Source: Bin55 sp965220235 (GTDB lineage Bacteria; Pseudomonadota; Gammaproteobacteria; Pseudomonadales; Azotimanducaceae). From it: a stretch of DNA of 64,000 nt. The stretch spans positions 744,001 through 808,000 of the forward strand of contig OZ244815.1 in the NCBI GenBank assembly GCA_965220235.1. The letters are read 5' to 3'. Under the pieces are notes generated by a model. It saw only the letters and a list, made by a program, of their open reading frames with translations, made no database searches and was not told where the DNA came from. A program made the position numbers and the translations under genes. Shown here one piece after another: positions 1-7,660 of this stretch (within the stretch, counting starts at the first letter, position 1; every line of letters starts with the position of its first letter).

Positions 1-439
1 TATCGAGTATTGAAAGAGCGTTTGGCACTTTGGTCGGTTCATGAATTACTTCAGTGCCGGCTTCGAGGAGTCCCGTTTCAATGACGCGACAGTAAAACCC
101 GGATCGTTGTGCTTTCCGAAACACAATGGGGAATTTAGGGTCGTCCATGCGTTTTCCTAACGTCGCGCATGGAATTCGAGGCGCAGTTGCTTCGAGTACA
201 ACGTCGTTAATCCGAAAACGATCACCGACATAGACGGATAGTGAGCTTAATCCCGCGACTGTGAGATTGTCACCGAACGTTCCTGGTTCGAGGTCAAGAG
301 CGTGTGAGTCGGCCCAGTATGCGTAGTCATCGCCGCCATAGACATAGATAGCCTGATCAGGACCGCCATGGAATTTCTTGTCGCAAACCGCATCGCCTAG
401 TAAACCGAGAGTAGAGACCTCACAGGTGGTGCAGTTTCG
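1..439 (-). pseudogene. MOSC-domain protein, C-terminal part (cut by IS; runs off left edge)
   Basis: The minus strand reads a MOSC (molybdenum cofactor sulfurase C-terminal, YiiM-like) domain with the family signature KKFHGGPDQAIYVYG and continues open to base 1, so the true C-terminus lies outside the window. MOSC proteins bind pyranopterin-linked sulfur; YiiM-type members are linked to detoxification of N-hydroxylated bases. There is no start codon here: the reading frame enters directly from the inverted repeat of the insertion sequence at 440. The missing N-terminus is found on the far side of the element (1740-1850) in the same frame, so this is the 3' portion of an interrupted gene. 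Confidence 0.85.
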
Positions 440-469
440 TGAGACAGCTTTTCGATCGATTTAAGCTGT
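440..469. repeat. IS left terminal inverted repeat
   Basis: About 30 bp beginning TGAGACAG, matching the reverse complement of 1710-1739 with several mismatches and one length difference. Confidence 0.8.
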
Positions 470-482
470 AATCGAACCCATC

Positions 483-506
483 TCACCACCCCCATGGGGG
501 TGGTGA
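483..506. repeat. 24-bp perfect palindrome inside the IS, downstream of OrfB
   Basis: The arms TCACCACCCCCA and TGGGGGTGGTGA are exact reverse complements with no spacer. It lies 20 bp past the transposase stop codon and 14 bp inside the left inverted repeat. It could fold into a strong hairpin in transcripts that leave or enter the element. No T-run follows, so a simple intrinsic terminator is not shown. Confidence 0.75.
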
Positions 507-526
507 ACATTGTCGACGAAACATAT

Positions 527-1360
527 TTATGCGGCATGTTTCGCTTTCCTTAAGTCATTTTCGTATACCTCAACCGGCGTGCGATCGCCCAGCGCCTGGT
601 GAGGTCGCTCTTTGTTATAAAAATCGAACCAGCTGCCGATGCGTTGCCGTGCTTCGTGCGGATCCCGGAACGCGTGGAGCAACACGCATTCATATTTCAA
701 TGACCGCCATAGTCGTTCGATCATGACGTTATCGCGCCAACGTCCCTGACCGTCCATGCTGATCTGAATGCGCCGACTTCGCAATACGTTCAGAAACGCT
801 TCGCTCGTGAACTGCGAGCCCTGGTCGGTGTTGAAGATGGTCGGCTTGCCGAACTGCCCTAACGCCTCCTGCAAGGCTTCCACGCAGAATCCGGCGTCCA
901 GCGTATTGGACAGCCGCCAGGCGAGGACCCGACGGCTATGCCAGTCCATGATCGCCACCACGTAGACGTGACCGCGCGCCATTGGAATGTACGTGATATC
1001 CGCGGCCCAGACCTCGTTCGATGCGTCGATGGCGTGTCCCCGAAGCAGGTATGGGTACGTCTTGTGAGCCTTGTTCGGCATACTCGTGCGAGGTTGTGGA
1101 TGCAGCGGCGACAAGCCCAGCTCCCGCATCAGACGCCGGATCCGGCGGATACCCACCTCCCAGCCTGCGTCCCGCAACGCCAGCTGCAGACGACGACTAC
1201 CGTAGTAGGGATGCCGTTCATAGATCGATGTCAGCGCCTGTTTCAACGCGGCCTCCGCAGCCGCTGGTCGAGGTGCCCTGGAGCGATAGTACGAGGCTCG
1301 CGAGATCGCGAGCAGTGTACATTGGTGCGTGATCGACAATGGTGCCGTCGCATCGATCAT
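527..1360 (-). CDS. IS3-family transposase OrfB (DDE integrase core)
   Basis: Catalytic subunit of the IS3 transposase, 277 residues. An N-terminal HTH_21-like segment with HPYYGSRRLQLAL is followed by an rve integrase core. The acidic triad is visible as the Asp in WAADITYIP, the Asp in IFNTDQGSQFTS and the Glu in VMIERLWRSLKYE, followed by the usual ERPHQALGDRTP tail. Its ATG overlaps the OrfA stop (ATGA), so it may be made by coupling or, as in relatives, as an OrfAB frameshift fusion. The frame is intact, so the element may still be mobile. Confidence 0.93.
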   Translation of the reverse strand: MIDATAPLSITHQCTLLAISRASYYRSRAPRPAAAEAALKQALTSIYERHPYYGSRRLQLALRDAGWEVGIRRIRRLMRELGLSPLHPQPRTSMPNKAHKTYPYLLRGHAIDASNEVWAADITYIPMARGHVYVVAIMDWHSRRVLAWRLSNTLDAGFCVEALQEALGQFGKPTIFNTDQGSQFTSEAFLNVLRSRRIQISMDGQGRWRDNVMIERLWRSLKYECVLLHAFRDPHEARQRIGSWFDFYNKERPHQALGDRTPVEVYENDLRKAKHAA

Positions 1361-1671
1361 CGCTTGTCGTTCGGATCGATCCAGGGCGACAGCTTTTCCT
1401 GGAGATAGTCCCGCTCCATCGTCAGTTCCCCGATCTTGCGATGCAGGGCCGCCGGATCCGAGGTGGCATCCGGTGCCTTCGTCTTCCGTCGACCTTCGAA
1501 CACCGATGCACCGTCCTCGAGCAACTGCTTCTTCCAGTACTGAATCTGCGAGGCCTGAATCTCAAACCGTGACGACAGTTCAGCTAACGTCTGTTCGCCT
1601 TTCACCGCCTCCAATGCCACCTGAAACTTGAACGCTGGCGTGAACCGCCGGCGACTTCGCTTGCTGATCAT
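1357..1671 (-). CDS. IS3-family transposase OrfA (helix-turn-helix)
   Basis: A 104-residue DNA-binding subunit beginning MISKRSRRRFTPAFKFQVAL, with a helix-turn-helix (LAELSSRFEIQASQIQYWKK) followed by a leucine-zipper-like C-terminus (IGELTMERDYLQEKL). I take the ATG at 1671, which has GGGAG upstream, rather than the in-frame TTG at 1692. It overlaps OrfB by 4 nt. In this family OrfA recognises the terminal inverted repeats. Confidence 0.88.
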   Translation of the reverse strand: MISKRSRRRFTPAFKFQVALEAVKGEQTLAELSSRFEIQASQIQYWKKQLLEDGASVFEGRRKTKAPDATSDPAALHRKIGELTMERDYLQEKLSPWIDPNDKR

Positions 1672-1709
1672 GCGCTTCTCCCGTTGTATCAAACATCACG
1701 GGTCCCACA

Positions 1710-1739
1710 CATCTTAAACCAATCGTTAAAACTGTCTCA
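1710..1739. repeat. IS right terminal inverted repeat
   Basis: About 30 bp ending CTGTCTCA; pairs with 440-469. It marks the boundary with the N-terminal MOSC fragment. Confidence 0.8.
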
Positions 1740-1850
1740 TTTTTCGGCACCACTTCTCTCTACTGTACCAGTCTGAGACTGTTTACAGATACCCGTGAGC
1801 AAATCCCCGAGCCGCAATGCGGTACCGACGTTTATGCTAGTTAGTTGCAT
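1740..1850 (-). pseudogene. MOSC-domain protein, N-terminal part (cut by IS)
   Basis: Thirty-seven codons from an ATG at 1850, preceded by AAAGGA at a normal distance. They read a MOSC N-terminus (MQLTSINVGTALRL, then LLTGICKQSQTGTVE) up to the IS tip at 1740. Typical YiiM-like proteins have this beta-strand and the TGIxK segment just before the LGLxGD segment that opens the other half (1-439). Joining codon 37 to the first codon at 439 keeps the frame open, so a clean insertion of the 1,300-bp element is the simplest explanation. A fusion with transposon sequence is unlikely to be functional. Confidence 0.8.
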
Positions 1851-1877
1851 CAGAGGAGTCCTTTGCTAGAGCCTATG

Positions 1878-2597
1878 TCAGCTCTTCGGCGTGTTTTCAT
1901 GTAAGAACGCTAGAACCTTCTCGACCGTATCGTCTTCGTCCGGGTTCTTCCATTGTTCAACAAGCGTCGCGTTTGGTGCAAGATCTGCGATCTCTCGAGA
2001 CACGACTTCTGGGTGGTACGGATCGGATCCCATCAATACCCACAATGGTGTTTCGCACGTTCGAATGAAATCGCGATCGACGTTATACAAAAACTCCTGC
2101 TCGAACATGTTTGAACGAAACTGGGTCCAGTCTGCATCACTCGCTTCGGGATGTGAACTCTTGATCGGATTCGCCCACTGGTCAAACATCTCAAAGAACA
2201 GGTCTTGATTGTTGTCTACGCCGATCGATTGTTGTATGACAGCTGCGCATACACGTGAAGGTGCGGCTTCGATAAATCCGAAGCAATACGGACCACCGAT
2301 ACAACCTCCCATGAGGTGTAATCGGTTCAGACCTAAATGATCCGCTAGGGCAATGTGGTCTGCCGTGTAGGTAGCCCAGCCATCGGAGCCAGAGACAGGC
2401 GCGGTGGAATCCCCGGCGTTCCGCTGATCCATTGCGATGACTTGGAAATCATTTGACAACGTCTCTATCGGATCCCACTCGCTCCCGTGCCAAAACGATG
2501 CTGCAGAACGCATCCCGCCTGGAGCGAACAGGAGGATAGGGAATCCATCGCCATGGATTTCGTAATGAATCTTTACGTCGCCTCTTTCAAAAATCAT
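1878..2597 (-). CDS. alpha/beta hydrolase with cysteine at the nucleophile elbow
   Basis: A 239-residue single-domain alpha/beta-hydrolase-fold protein. The oxyanion-side motif APGGMRS is near residue 26, and the nucleophile elbow reads GGCIGG with Cys99 where most relatives have Ser. Cysteine nucleophiles are known in dienelactone hydrolases, so a thiol-based hydrolase is possible. The usual C-terminal catalytic His motif (GHxP-like) is not obvious in the last 40 residues. The ATG at 2597 has AAGGAG upstream. It follows yggX by 29 bp on the same strand, so mutY-yggX-hydrolase may be one operon. The substrate is unknown. Confidence 0.75.
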   Translation of the reverse strand: MIFERGDVKIHYEIHGDGFPILLFAPGGMRSAASFWHGSEWDPIETLSNDFQVIAMDQRNAGDSTAPVSGSDGWATYTADHIALADHLGLNRLHLMGGCIGGPYCFGFIEAAPSRVCAAVIQQSIGVDNNQDLFFEMFDQWANPIKSSHPEASDADWTQFRSNMFEQEFLYNVDRDFIRTCETPLWVLMGSDPYHPEVVSREIADLAPNATLVEQWKNPDEDDTVEKVLAFLHENTPKS

Positions 2598-2626
2598 CGA
2601 TATCTACTCCTTAGTGTCTGTAGCGT

Positions 2627-2896
2627 TCAATCTTCAGGTTTAACGTAGCCTGACGGTGTTTCTGTTTCTTCGTTGCGCAAGAACCGATTCATCTGATCAA
2701 TAAGGTACTTGCGCGAATCCGCGTCGCGGAGTGACAAGTGATGCTCGTTAATTAGCATTGTTTGGAGTGTCTGCCACTCTTCCCACGCCCTTGCCGAAAC
2801 ATTGTCGTAGATATCTTCGCCAAGAGGACCCGGCATCGGTGGGGCATCTAATCCTGGTAGTTCCTTGCCGTGTTTTCGGCATTGGACCGTTCGCAT
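2627..2896 (-). CDS. yggX: Fe(II)-trafficking / oxidative-protection protein YggX
   Basis: An 89-residue protein matching YggX throughout: an N-terminal single Cys (VQCRKHGKELPGLD), then WEEWQTLQTMLINE and a YLIDQMNRFL segment. YggX protects iron-sulfur clusters and limits labile-iron damage in the cytosol. It lies about 100 bp downstream of mutY, whose product carries a 4Fe-4S cluster. The mutY-yggX pairing is conserved in gammaproteobacteria, which supports both calls. Confidence 0.95.
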   Translation of the reverse strand: MRTVQCRKHGKELPGLDAPPMPGPLGEDIYDNVSARAWEEWQTLQTMLINEHHLSLRDADSRKYLIDQMNRFLRNEETETPSGYVKPED

Positions 2897-2997
2897 GTCA
2901 CTGCACGAAGTTGTGTAACGGCGAAATCGTAAGCATGCCTTCGCTGTAATTCAGTGAGCGCGGCAAGGAGGTGTGTGTGATTGATCGGATTTCGTCT

Positions 2998-4050
2998 TCA
3001 TTTTCGCACCTTGTCCAGCAATGCAAGTGTGAGTTTGGACAGGCCAAGCGACGGCGAATCGTCGCTATCAAACCAAACTAAATCATCTCGCGACGAGTCA
3101 AGACTCGCTTCCTCTGCTAGGTAAACCACGTGCGCCGTGACCTCGAAGCGGATGTGCGAGAGCGTATGAACAAAGGGTGCCAGCGCTTCCTCTCTACGGT
3201 TTTGTCCTGTATCAATTCCGAGTTGAATCAACAATTCAGGGATGCAGGTATTGCTTTCGATACGTATCGGTAACCATAAACCGCCCCAAAGACCGTCTTG
3301 CGATTGACGTTGTAATAGCGACCTTCCTTGAGCATCGACAATCAGAGCTAAATGTAGTGTTTCGTCACGTACTGACGTCCGTCGGTTCGGGTTTGGGTAC
3401 TGAGCTACTTTGTCAGCGTCAAGCGCTTCACAACGGGAGCTAATAGGACATTGTGAGCACCTCGGTGTACTCTTAGTACAGCACATTGCACCGAGATCCA
3501 TGATCGCTTGTGCATATGCAGCGTTTCGTACGTCGGGGGTGTGCGATTCCGCCAATGCCCATAGTTGGTTCAATACTGCGGCGCGACGTACTTCACCATC
3601 CACGGCGTGGAAGCGAGCAAGTACTCGCTTTACGTTTCCATCAAGAATGACACCAGGTTGGTCGAAGCCACTAGAGAGGATCGCACCGGCAGTAGAACGA
3701 CCAACACCTGGTAGTTCAATTAGCTCGTCAAGCGTGTTCGGTACTTGTCCGTTGTGTTCGTGCACAACCTTTTGTGCCGCCTTGTGCAGCAATCGAGCGC
3801 GGCGGTAATAACCGAGACCAGTCCAGAGACTTAAAACATCGTCAAGCGGGGCTTCGGCGAGCGAAATCACTGTGGGTAATTTTGACGTGAATCGCTCGAA
3901 ATAAGGGATCACGGTTCGGGCTTGCGTCTGTTGAAGCATTATTTCGGCTACCCAAACACGATAGGGAGTTCGTTCGTGTTGCCACGGTAGATCAGTGCGT
4001 CCATACCGCTCCGCCCACGATAGAACTCGTTTTGCAAACCAGTCGGTCAT
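2998..4050 (-). CDS. mutY: adenine DNA glycosylase MutY
   Basis: A 350-residue glycosylase that removes adenine mispaired with 8-oxoguanine. The helix-hairpin-helix LPGVGRSTAGAIL is at 113-125, the catalytic Glu36 is in WVAEIMLQQTQ, and the catalytic Asp137 is in ILDGNVKRV. Four cluster cysteines (191, 198, 201, 207) have the C-x6-C-x2-C-x5-C spacing of the 4Fe-4S loop. The C-terminal 120 residues correspond to the Nudix-like 8-oxoG recognition domain. It is the first gene of a leftward group with yggX, and its start faces a rightward small gene about 85 bp away. Confidence 0.97.
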   Translation of the reverse strand: MTDWFAKRVLSWAERYGRTDLPWQHERTPYRVWVAEIMLQQTQARTVIPYFERFTSKLPTVISLAEAPLDDVLSLWTGLGYYRRARLLHKAAQKVVHEHNGQVPNTLDELIELPGVGRSTAGAILSSGFDQPGVILDGNVKRVLARFHAVDGEVRRAAVLNQLWALAESHTPDVRNAAYAQAIMDLGAMCCTKSTPRCSQCPISSRCEALDADKVAQYPNPNRRTSVRDETLHLALIVDAQGRSLLQRQSQDGLWGGLWLPIRIESNTCIPELLIQLGIDTGQNRREEALAPFVHTLSHIRFEVTAHVVYLAEEASLDSSRDDLVWFDSDDSPSLGLSKLTLALLDKVRK

Positions 4051-4136
4051 CTTTGAATTTAGTTTGTGCTTGGTGTCGGACGCCAGCGTTCCATAATTTT
4101 GACTTACTGATCACCGAATGGAGTGGTTATCAGCAC

Positions 4137-4529
4137 GTGACGGTCGAAAGCTGGGATCCATCCGCAACAAGCCTGACTTCAAGACATCGTGTAATTCTGA
4201 ATCATGCGGCGTCGCAACTTGAGTCAGAGACATTGCAGCTAACCGAAGATGAACAAGCTTTGCTTCGCCCTACGATGGTCGTCGAGGCGGAAGCGTGGTT
4301 AACGTTTGTCGCAGAAGAGTCGAGCGCATCAGTAGAAGCATGGATCAAAGTATTGACGTTAGTTGAACGAGACTTTAACGGTTTTGAAGCAGGGAATCGC
4401 TCTCCGGTATTGACACTCATCAATGTTTTGAAGTCGCGAGATGCGTTACCAGACGATCTGTTTACTTGGATTAAGACACACACTCAAAATCGTTTTCTGC
4501 CGTATGGCAGTCTCGCAGATCGCCTCTAG
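4137..4529 (+). CDS. conserved hypothetical protein (130 aa)
   Basis: I do not recognise a named family. I take the in-frame GTG at 4137 (GGAGTGG about 10 nt upstream). An earlier in-frame ATG at 4032 would overlap mutY and encode residues that look like read-through. The protein has no signal peptide or membrane segment. It is acidic and helical, with a conserved-looking tail (WIKTHTQNRFLPYGSLADRL) that resembles the end of small uncharacterised gammaproteobacterial proteins. It sits 48 bp upstream of hisB on the same strand and may be cotranscribed. No function is proposed. Confidence 0.6.
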   Translation: MTVESWDPSATSLTSRHRVILNHAASQLESETLQLTEDEQALLRPTMVVEAEAWLTFVAEESSASVEAWIKVLTLVERDFNGFEAGNRSPVLTLINVLKSRDALPDDLFTWIKTHTQNRFLPYGSLADRL

Positions 4530-4577
4530 GGCGACACCTTCCTTAAAATCGCTCAACGCATTTGAACCGCTTTAAAC

Positions 4578-5165
4578 GTGTCCCGCTCCGCGCAAGTCAC
4601 CCGAAATACGCTTGAGACAAAAATCACCGTCAGGCTAGAACTTGACGGTCGCGGTGAAGCACAGCTGAATACTGGCTTACCGTTTTTCGAGCACATGTTG
4701 CAGCAAATCGCCCGTCATGGGTTGTTCGATATGTCTATTGAGGCACAGGGGGATTTGGATGTTGACGCTCATCATACGGTTGAAGACATCGGTATTACGT
4801 TAGGGCAGGCATTTGCGGAAGCAACGGAAGATAAATCGGGCCTCACGCGGTACGGGCATTCGTATGTACCTCTTGATGAAGCACTGTCGCGAGTTGTCGT
4901 CGACGTGTCAGGACGACCTGGACTATCGTATGAGGTTTCATTTGTCCGACCACGTATTTCGGATTTCGACGTTGATCTATTTCGAGAGTTCTTCCAGGGC
5001 TTCGTAAATCATGCGCTGGTTACGCTGCACATCGACAACCTTAAGGGGATTAACGCACACCACCAAGCTGAGACGATTTTCAAGGCGTTTGGAAGGGCGT
5101 TGCGAATGGCGACGACACTGGATTCTGAAGTTGAAGGTACACCCTCTACGAAGGGTTCTCTGTGA
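4578..5165 (+). CDS. hisB: imidazoleglycerol-phosphate dehydratase HisB
   Basis: A 195-residue monofunctional IGP dehydratase (sixth step of histidine synthesis) with both metal-binding motifs, HHTVEDIGI and HHQAETIFKAF. The length matches the family without the N-terminal phosphatase domain found in enterics. The start is GTG. Its stop overlaps the hisA start (GTGA). In many proteobacteria hisH lies between hisB and hisA; here it does not. Confidence 0.97.
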   Translation: MSRSAQVTRNTLETKITVRLELDGRGEAQLNTGLPFFEHMLQQIARHGLFDMSIEAQGDLDVDAHHTVEDIGITLGQAFAEATEDKSGLTRYGHSYVPLDEALSRVVVDVSGRPGLSYEVSFVRPRISDFDVDLFREFFQGFVNHALVTLHIDNLKGINAHHQAETIFKAFGRALRMATTLDSEVEGTPSTKGSL

Positions 5166-5902
5166 TCCTGATACCGGCCATCGATTTACACGACGGTCAG
5201 TGCGTTCAACTGAAGCGTGGTTTGCTTGATACGGCGACGATTTACGAGAACGATGCTGGTCGACTAGCAACACATTGGATTAACGAAGGTGCAGAGCGTA
5301 TCCATGTGGTCGACCTAGATGGTGCGTTTTCTGGTCAGTCCGAAAATAGCACGAGTATTCGTGCAATCGTTGATGCGGCAGGCGATACGCCAGTACAACT
5401 TGGCGGCGGTATTCGTACCGAGGAAGCTGTGTCGACCTGGATTGACGCAGGAATCTCCCAGGTTTGTATCGGTACGCAAGCGATTGAAGACGTAGATTTC
5501 TTCACATCAGTAGCAGATCGTTTTCCGGATCAGATCATCCTTGCGCTTGACGCGCGAGGAGGCTTTGTATCCACGCGCGGATGGAAAACCACGACGACGG
5601 TGTCGGTTCTCGAAGTGCTAGAGATTTGTGCGGAACTACCGCTGTTTGCATTGGTGTTCACTGACATTGAAAGCGATGGCATGATGACAGGCGTGAATCT
5701 AAAGCGTACCGAACAGGTACTTGCTGCGACAGACATTCCAGTCATCGCATCAGGCGGCGTCAAAGGAATTCTCGACTTAGAACGTCTCCGAGATCTTCGC
5801 GTCGGTGAAAAACAGTTGCTTGGGGCAATCAGTGGCAGCGCGTTATACGAGAGAGTTTTGGACTTTAGAAGAGGCGTACTAGTACTAAAAACTAACCTCT
5901 AA
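5162..5902 (+). CDS. hisA: phosphoribosylformimino-5-aminoimidazole carboxamide ribotide isomerase HisA
   Basis: A 246-residue (beta/alpha)8 barrel performing the Amadori rearrangement of ProFAR in histidine synthesis. The catalytic Asp8 is in IPAIDLHDG, the second Asp is in LALDARGG, and the phosphate-binding loops LGGGIR and IASGGV are present. Its GTG start overlaps the hisB stop by 4 nt, indicating translational coupling. The expected partner genes hisH and hisF (next enzyme, IGP synthase) do not follow; the next gene is an unrelated lipoprotein behind its own promoter. Confidence 0.96.
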   Translation: MILIPAIDLHDGQCVQLKRGLLDTATIYENDAGRLATHWINEGAERIHVVDLDGAFSGQSENSTSIRAIVDAAGDTPVQLGGGIRTEEAVSTWIDAGISQVCIGTQAIEDVDFFTSVADRFPDQIILALDARGGFVSTRGWKTTTTVSVLEVLEICAELPLFALVFTDIESDGMMTGVNLKRTEQVLAATDIPVIASGGVKGILDLERLRDLRVGEKQLLGAISGSALYERVLDFRRGVLVLKTNL

Positions 5903-5915
5903 ATCGAAGTATCGG

Positions 5916-5933
5916 GGTGGGATATCTTCCACC
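5916..5933 (+). terminator. possible hairpin terminator after hisA
   Basis: A 7-bp stem (GGTGGGA / TTCCACC, one G-T pair) with a TATC loop lies 13 bp past the hisA stop. No T-run follows, so termination is only a possibility. Confidence 0.3.
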
Positions 5934-5937
5934 TAAC

Positions 5938-5977
5938 ATGTCATTAATCTGACACATATCCGACATAAAACTGTTAC
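5938..5977 (+). promoter_or_regulatory. four-unit Pho box (predicted PhoB binding array)
   Basis: Four 7-mers spaced exactly 11 bp apart: ATGTCAT (5938), CTGACAC (5949), CCGACAT (5960) and CTGTTAC (5971). They are separated by the AT-rich 4-mers TAAT, ATAT and AAAA. The PhoB consensus unit is CTGTCAT plus an A/T-rich 4-mer with 11-bp phasing; the units match 6, 5, 5 and 5 of 7 bases. A -10-like TCTAAC lies at 5986-5991, eight bases downstream, as expected when a Pho box replaces the -35 element. The array points at the lipoprotein/TonB-receptor pair and implies phosphate-starvation control. Confidence 0.7.
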
Positions 5978-6064
5978 ACCTCAGATCTAACGTTACCCGC
6001 GGCCACAGGGACGACGAACGACACCCTTGGTCAATACATCTCGATCCTTTGTCACGGAGAACCT

Positions 6065-7627
6065 ATGTACGTCGCGGGTATTTTTAATCGCATTGGAGTT
6101 GTAGCATCCAGTCTCCTCTTCATATTCCTTCAAGCGTGTGGCGGCGGAGGCAGCAATATTGCTGTTGATCCTCCCGCGCCTGCTCCTGCGCCAGCACCAA
6201 CGACCCCAACCGCAACGAATCCATGCGCGTCATACACTGAAAGTGGTACGACTCGCCAAGGACAAGTCGACGGCGACAACTGCGTGTACTCATCTCTATT
6301 TGTAAGTGAAGACTCACCATTGAGCGTGGATCTCACCATTCCGTTGATCGATGGTGTACACATTTTCGAAGCGACGTTACAAGTCGGCGAAGACGTTGAC
6401 ACTGGTACTCCGCCTGATGGTCCAACGCTAACCGTTGATGCTGGAAACACATTGGTATGGACGAACAAAGACGACTACCTTCTGGTCACGCGCGGTTCTG
6501 CGATACAAGCGAACGGCACGTCGACTGCACCAATTACTTTGACTGGTTACGAAGACGCAGTATCGGGTACGGCGGCTTTTGACGATGTCCAGTTGTGGGG
6601 TGGTGTGGTCATCAATGGCAAGGGAATTACGAACAAATGCAGCGATGATCAACGCGCTAACGACACTTGCCATATCCAGTCTGAAGGCAAGCCTAGTCAC
6701 TACGGTGGAAATGACAACACGGATAGTTCGGGAACACTCACGTATGTCATCATCAAGCATTCTGGTTCTGAAGCAGCGCCCGGCGACGAGCTGAATGGAC
6801 TGACGCTTAATGCGGTTGGTAGCGGCACGACGATTGAGAACATCCAGGTTTATTCGACGTTTGATGATGGTGTTGAGTTCTTTGGTGGTGCAGTCTCTGT
6901 TTCAAACTTGATTGCGCTCTATGTCAATGACGATTCCATTGACTACGCTGATGGGTGGGTAGGTTCAGTAAATAACGCACTGATCATTCATCACCGTGAT
7001 AACGGCAATCGGTGCATCGAAGCGGATAACCAAGGAAGCGTGTTCGACGCGCAGCCCAATACGAACGGCACGATCAACAACATGACGTGCATCACTTCCG
7101 GTTCGGACAGTGCTGAAGGCGGCGGGTTAGGAACGCACGGTGATTCCGAGGGAATCCTGCTTCGCCGAGGCGTCATGTCGACGATCAACAACAGCATTGT
7201 CGTCGATCTGTATGCGAATGAAGAAGGCGTTAACGGCAATGAGTGTCTTGAGTTGGACGAAGCCGAAACGCGCATGCACGCTCAGAATGGCGCTACGACT
7301 ATTAACAGTACCGTGATCGCTTGCGACGAGGTAGGTAAAGACTCGCTAGCGAACGGCACCAGTGTCGCCGATTGGTTTGCGGCGGGAACAAACAACGTCG
7401 CGATTCAAGGTGACAGCGACGCCGTGCTAGACACTGACATTCAGCTACTTACAGGTTTCTATACCGCAACCTCCTTTGCTGACGCAGAAGGAGAAGCATT
7501 CACTGTTACACCCTCAAATGGAGCGACTCACATCGGTGCAGTTATTCGCGCTAACGACTGGACCGAAGGTTGGGCAATTTGTCTTCGCGCACGTGCGACC
7601 GAATCCTGTGGCCCCTGGTTTCTCTAA
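6065..7627 (+). CDS. secreted lipoprotein paired with a TonB-dependent receptor
   Basis: A 520-residue lipoprotein: hydrophobic signal, lipobox FLQAC with lipidated Cys25, a Gly run, then a Pro/Ala linker (about 35-50). The rest is a repetitive beta-rich domain with WGGVVINGKG, a cysteine-bearing loop and SSGTLTYVIIKHSG strands, suggesting a parallel beta-helix. Similar proteins occur next to TonB-dependent receptors in marine and soil proteobacteria, where they are often misnamed transporters. The gene lies directly behind the Pho-box array and 33 bp before the receptor gene. I infer a surface-exposed partner that captures a phosphorus-containing ligand; the ligand is unknown. Confidence 0.75.
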   Translation: MYVAGIFNRIGVVASSLLFIFLQACGGGGSNIAVDPPAPAPAPAPTTPTATNPCASYTESGTTRQGQVDGDNCVYSSLFVSEDSPLSVDLTIPLIDGVHIFEATLQVGEDVDTGTPPDGPTLTVDAGNTLVWTNKDDYLLVTRGSAIQANGTSTAPITLTGYEDAVSGTAAFDDVQLWGGVVINGKGITNKCSDDQRANDTCHIQSEGKPSHYGGNDNTDSSGTLTYVIIKHSGSEAAPGDELNGLTLNAVGSGTTIENIQVYSTFDDGVEFFGGAVSVSNLIALYVNDDSIDYADGWVGSVNNALIIHHRDNGNRCIEADNQGSVFDAQPNTNGTINNMTCITSGSDSAEGGGLGTHGDSEGILLRRGVMSTINNSIVVDLYANEEGVNGNECLELDEAETRMHAQNGATTINSTVIACDEVGKDSLANGTSVADWFAAGTNNVAIQGDSDAVLDTDIQLLTGFYTATSFADAEGEAFTVTPSNGATHIGAVIRANDWTEGWAICLRARATESCGPWFL

Positions 7628-7660
7628 CAACTGCTTCAACTCTTGAACTATCGGAACACA

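Larger units (their letters stand above)
440..1739 (-). mobile_element. IS3-family insertion sequence, 1,300 bp
   Basis: Two overlapping leftward ORFs (helix-turn-helix OrfA and DDE OrfB) are bounded by imperfect terminal inverted repeats of about 30 bp. The left end starts TGAGACAG at 440 and the right end finishes CTGTCTCA at 1739; the repeats also share a run like TTTAAG-TGT further in. The TG...CA tips and the two-ORF layout are typical of the IS3 family. No exact target duplication abuts the tips; TTTCG occurs at 435-439 and again at 1742-1746, two bases away from the right tip. The element splits a MOSC gene. The subgroup was not assigned. Confidence 0.9.

Noticed and set aside
938..1408. 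Plus-strand ORF of 156 codons within the IS
   Set aside because: It is antisense to transposase OrfB/OrfA, which have clear IS3 motifs; the plus-strand peptide has no recognisable domain.
435..1746. TTTCG direct repeats as the IS target-site duplication
   Set aside because: The right copy is two bases away from the inverted-repeat tip, so it does not abut as a true duplication would. The bases directly flanking the tips (TCG and TTT) differ.
4032..4136. ATG start at 4032 for the 130-aa hypothetical gene
   Set aside because: It overlaps mutY and adds 35 residues without protein-like character. The GTG at 4137 has a better ribosome-binding site.
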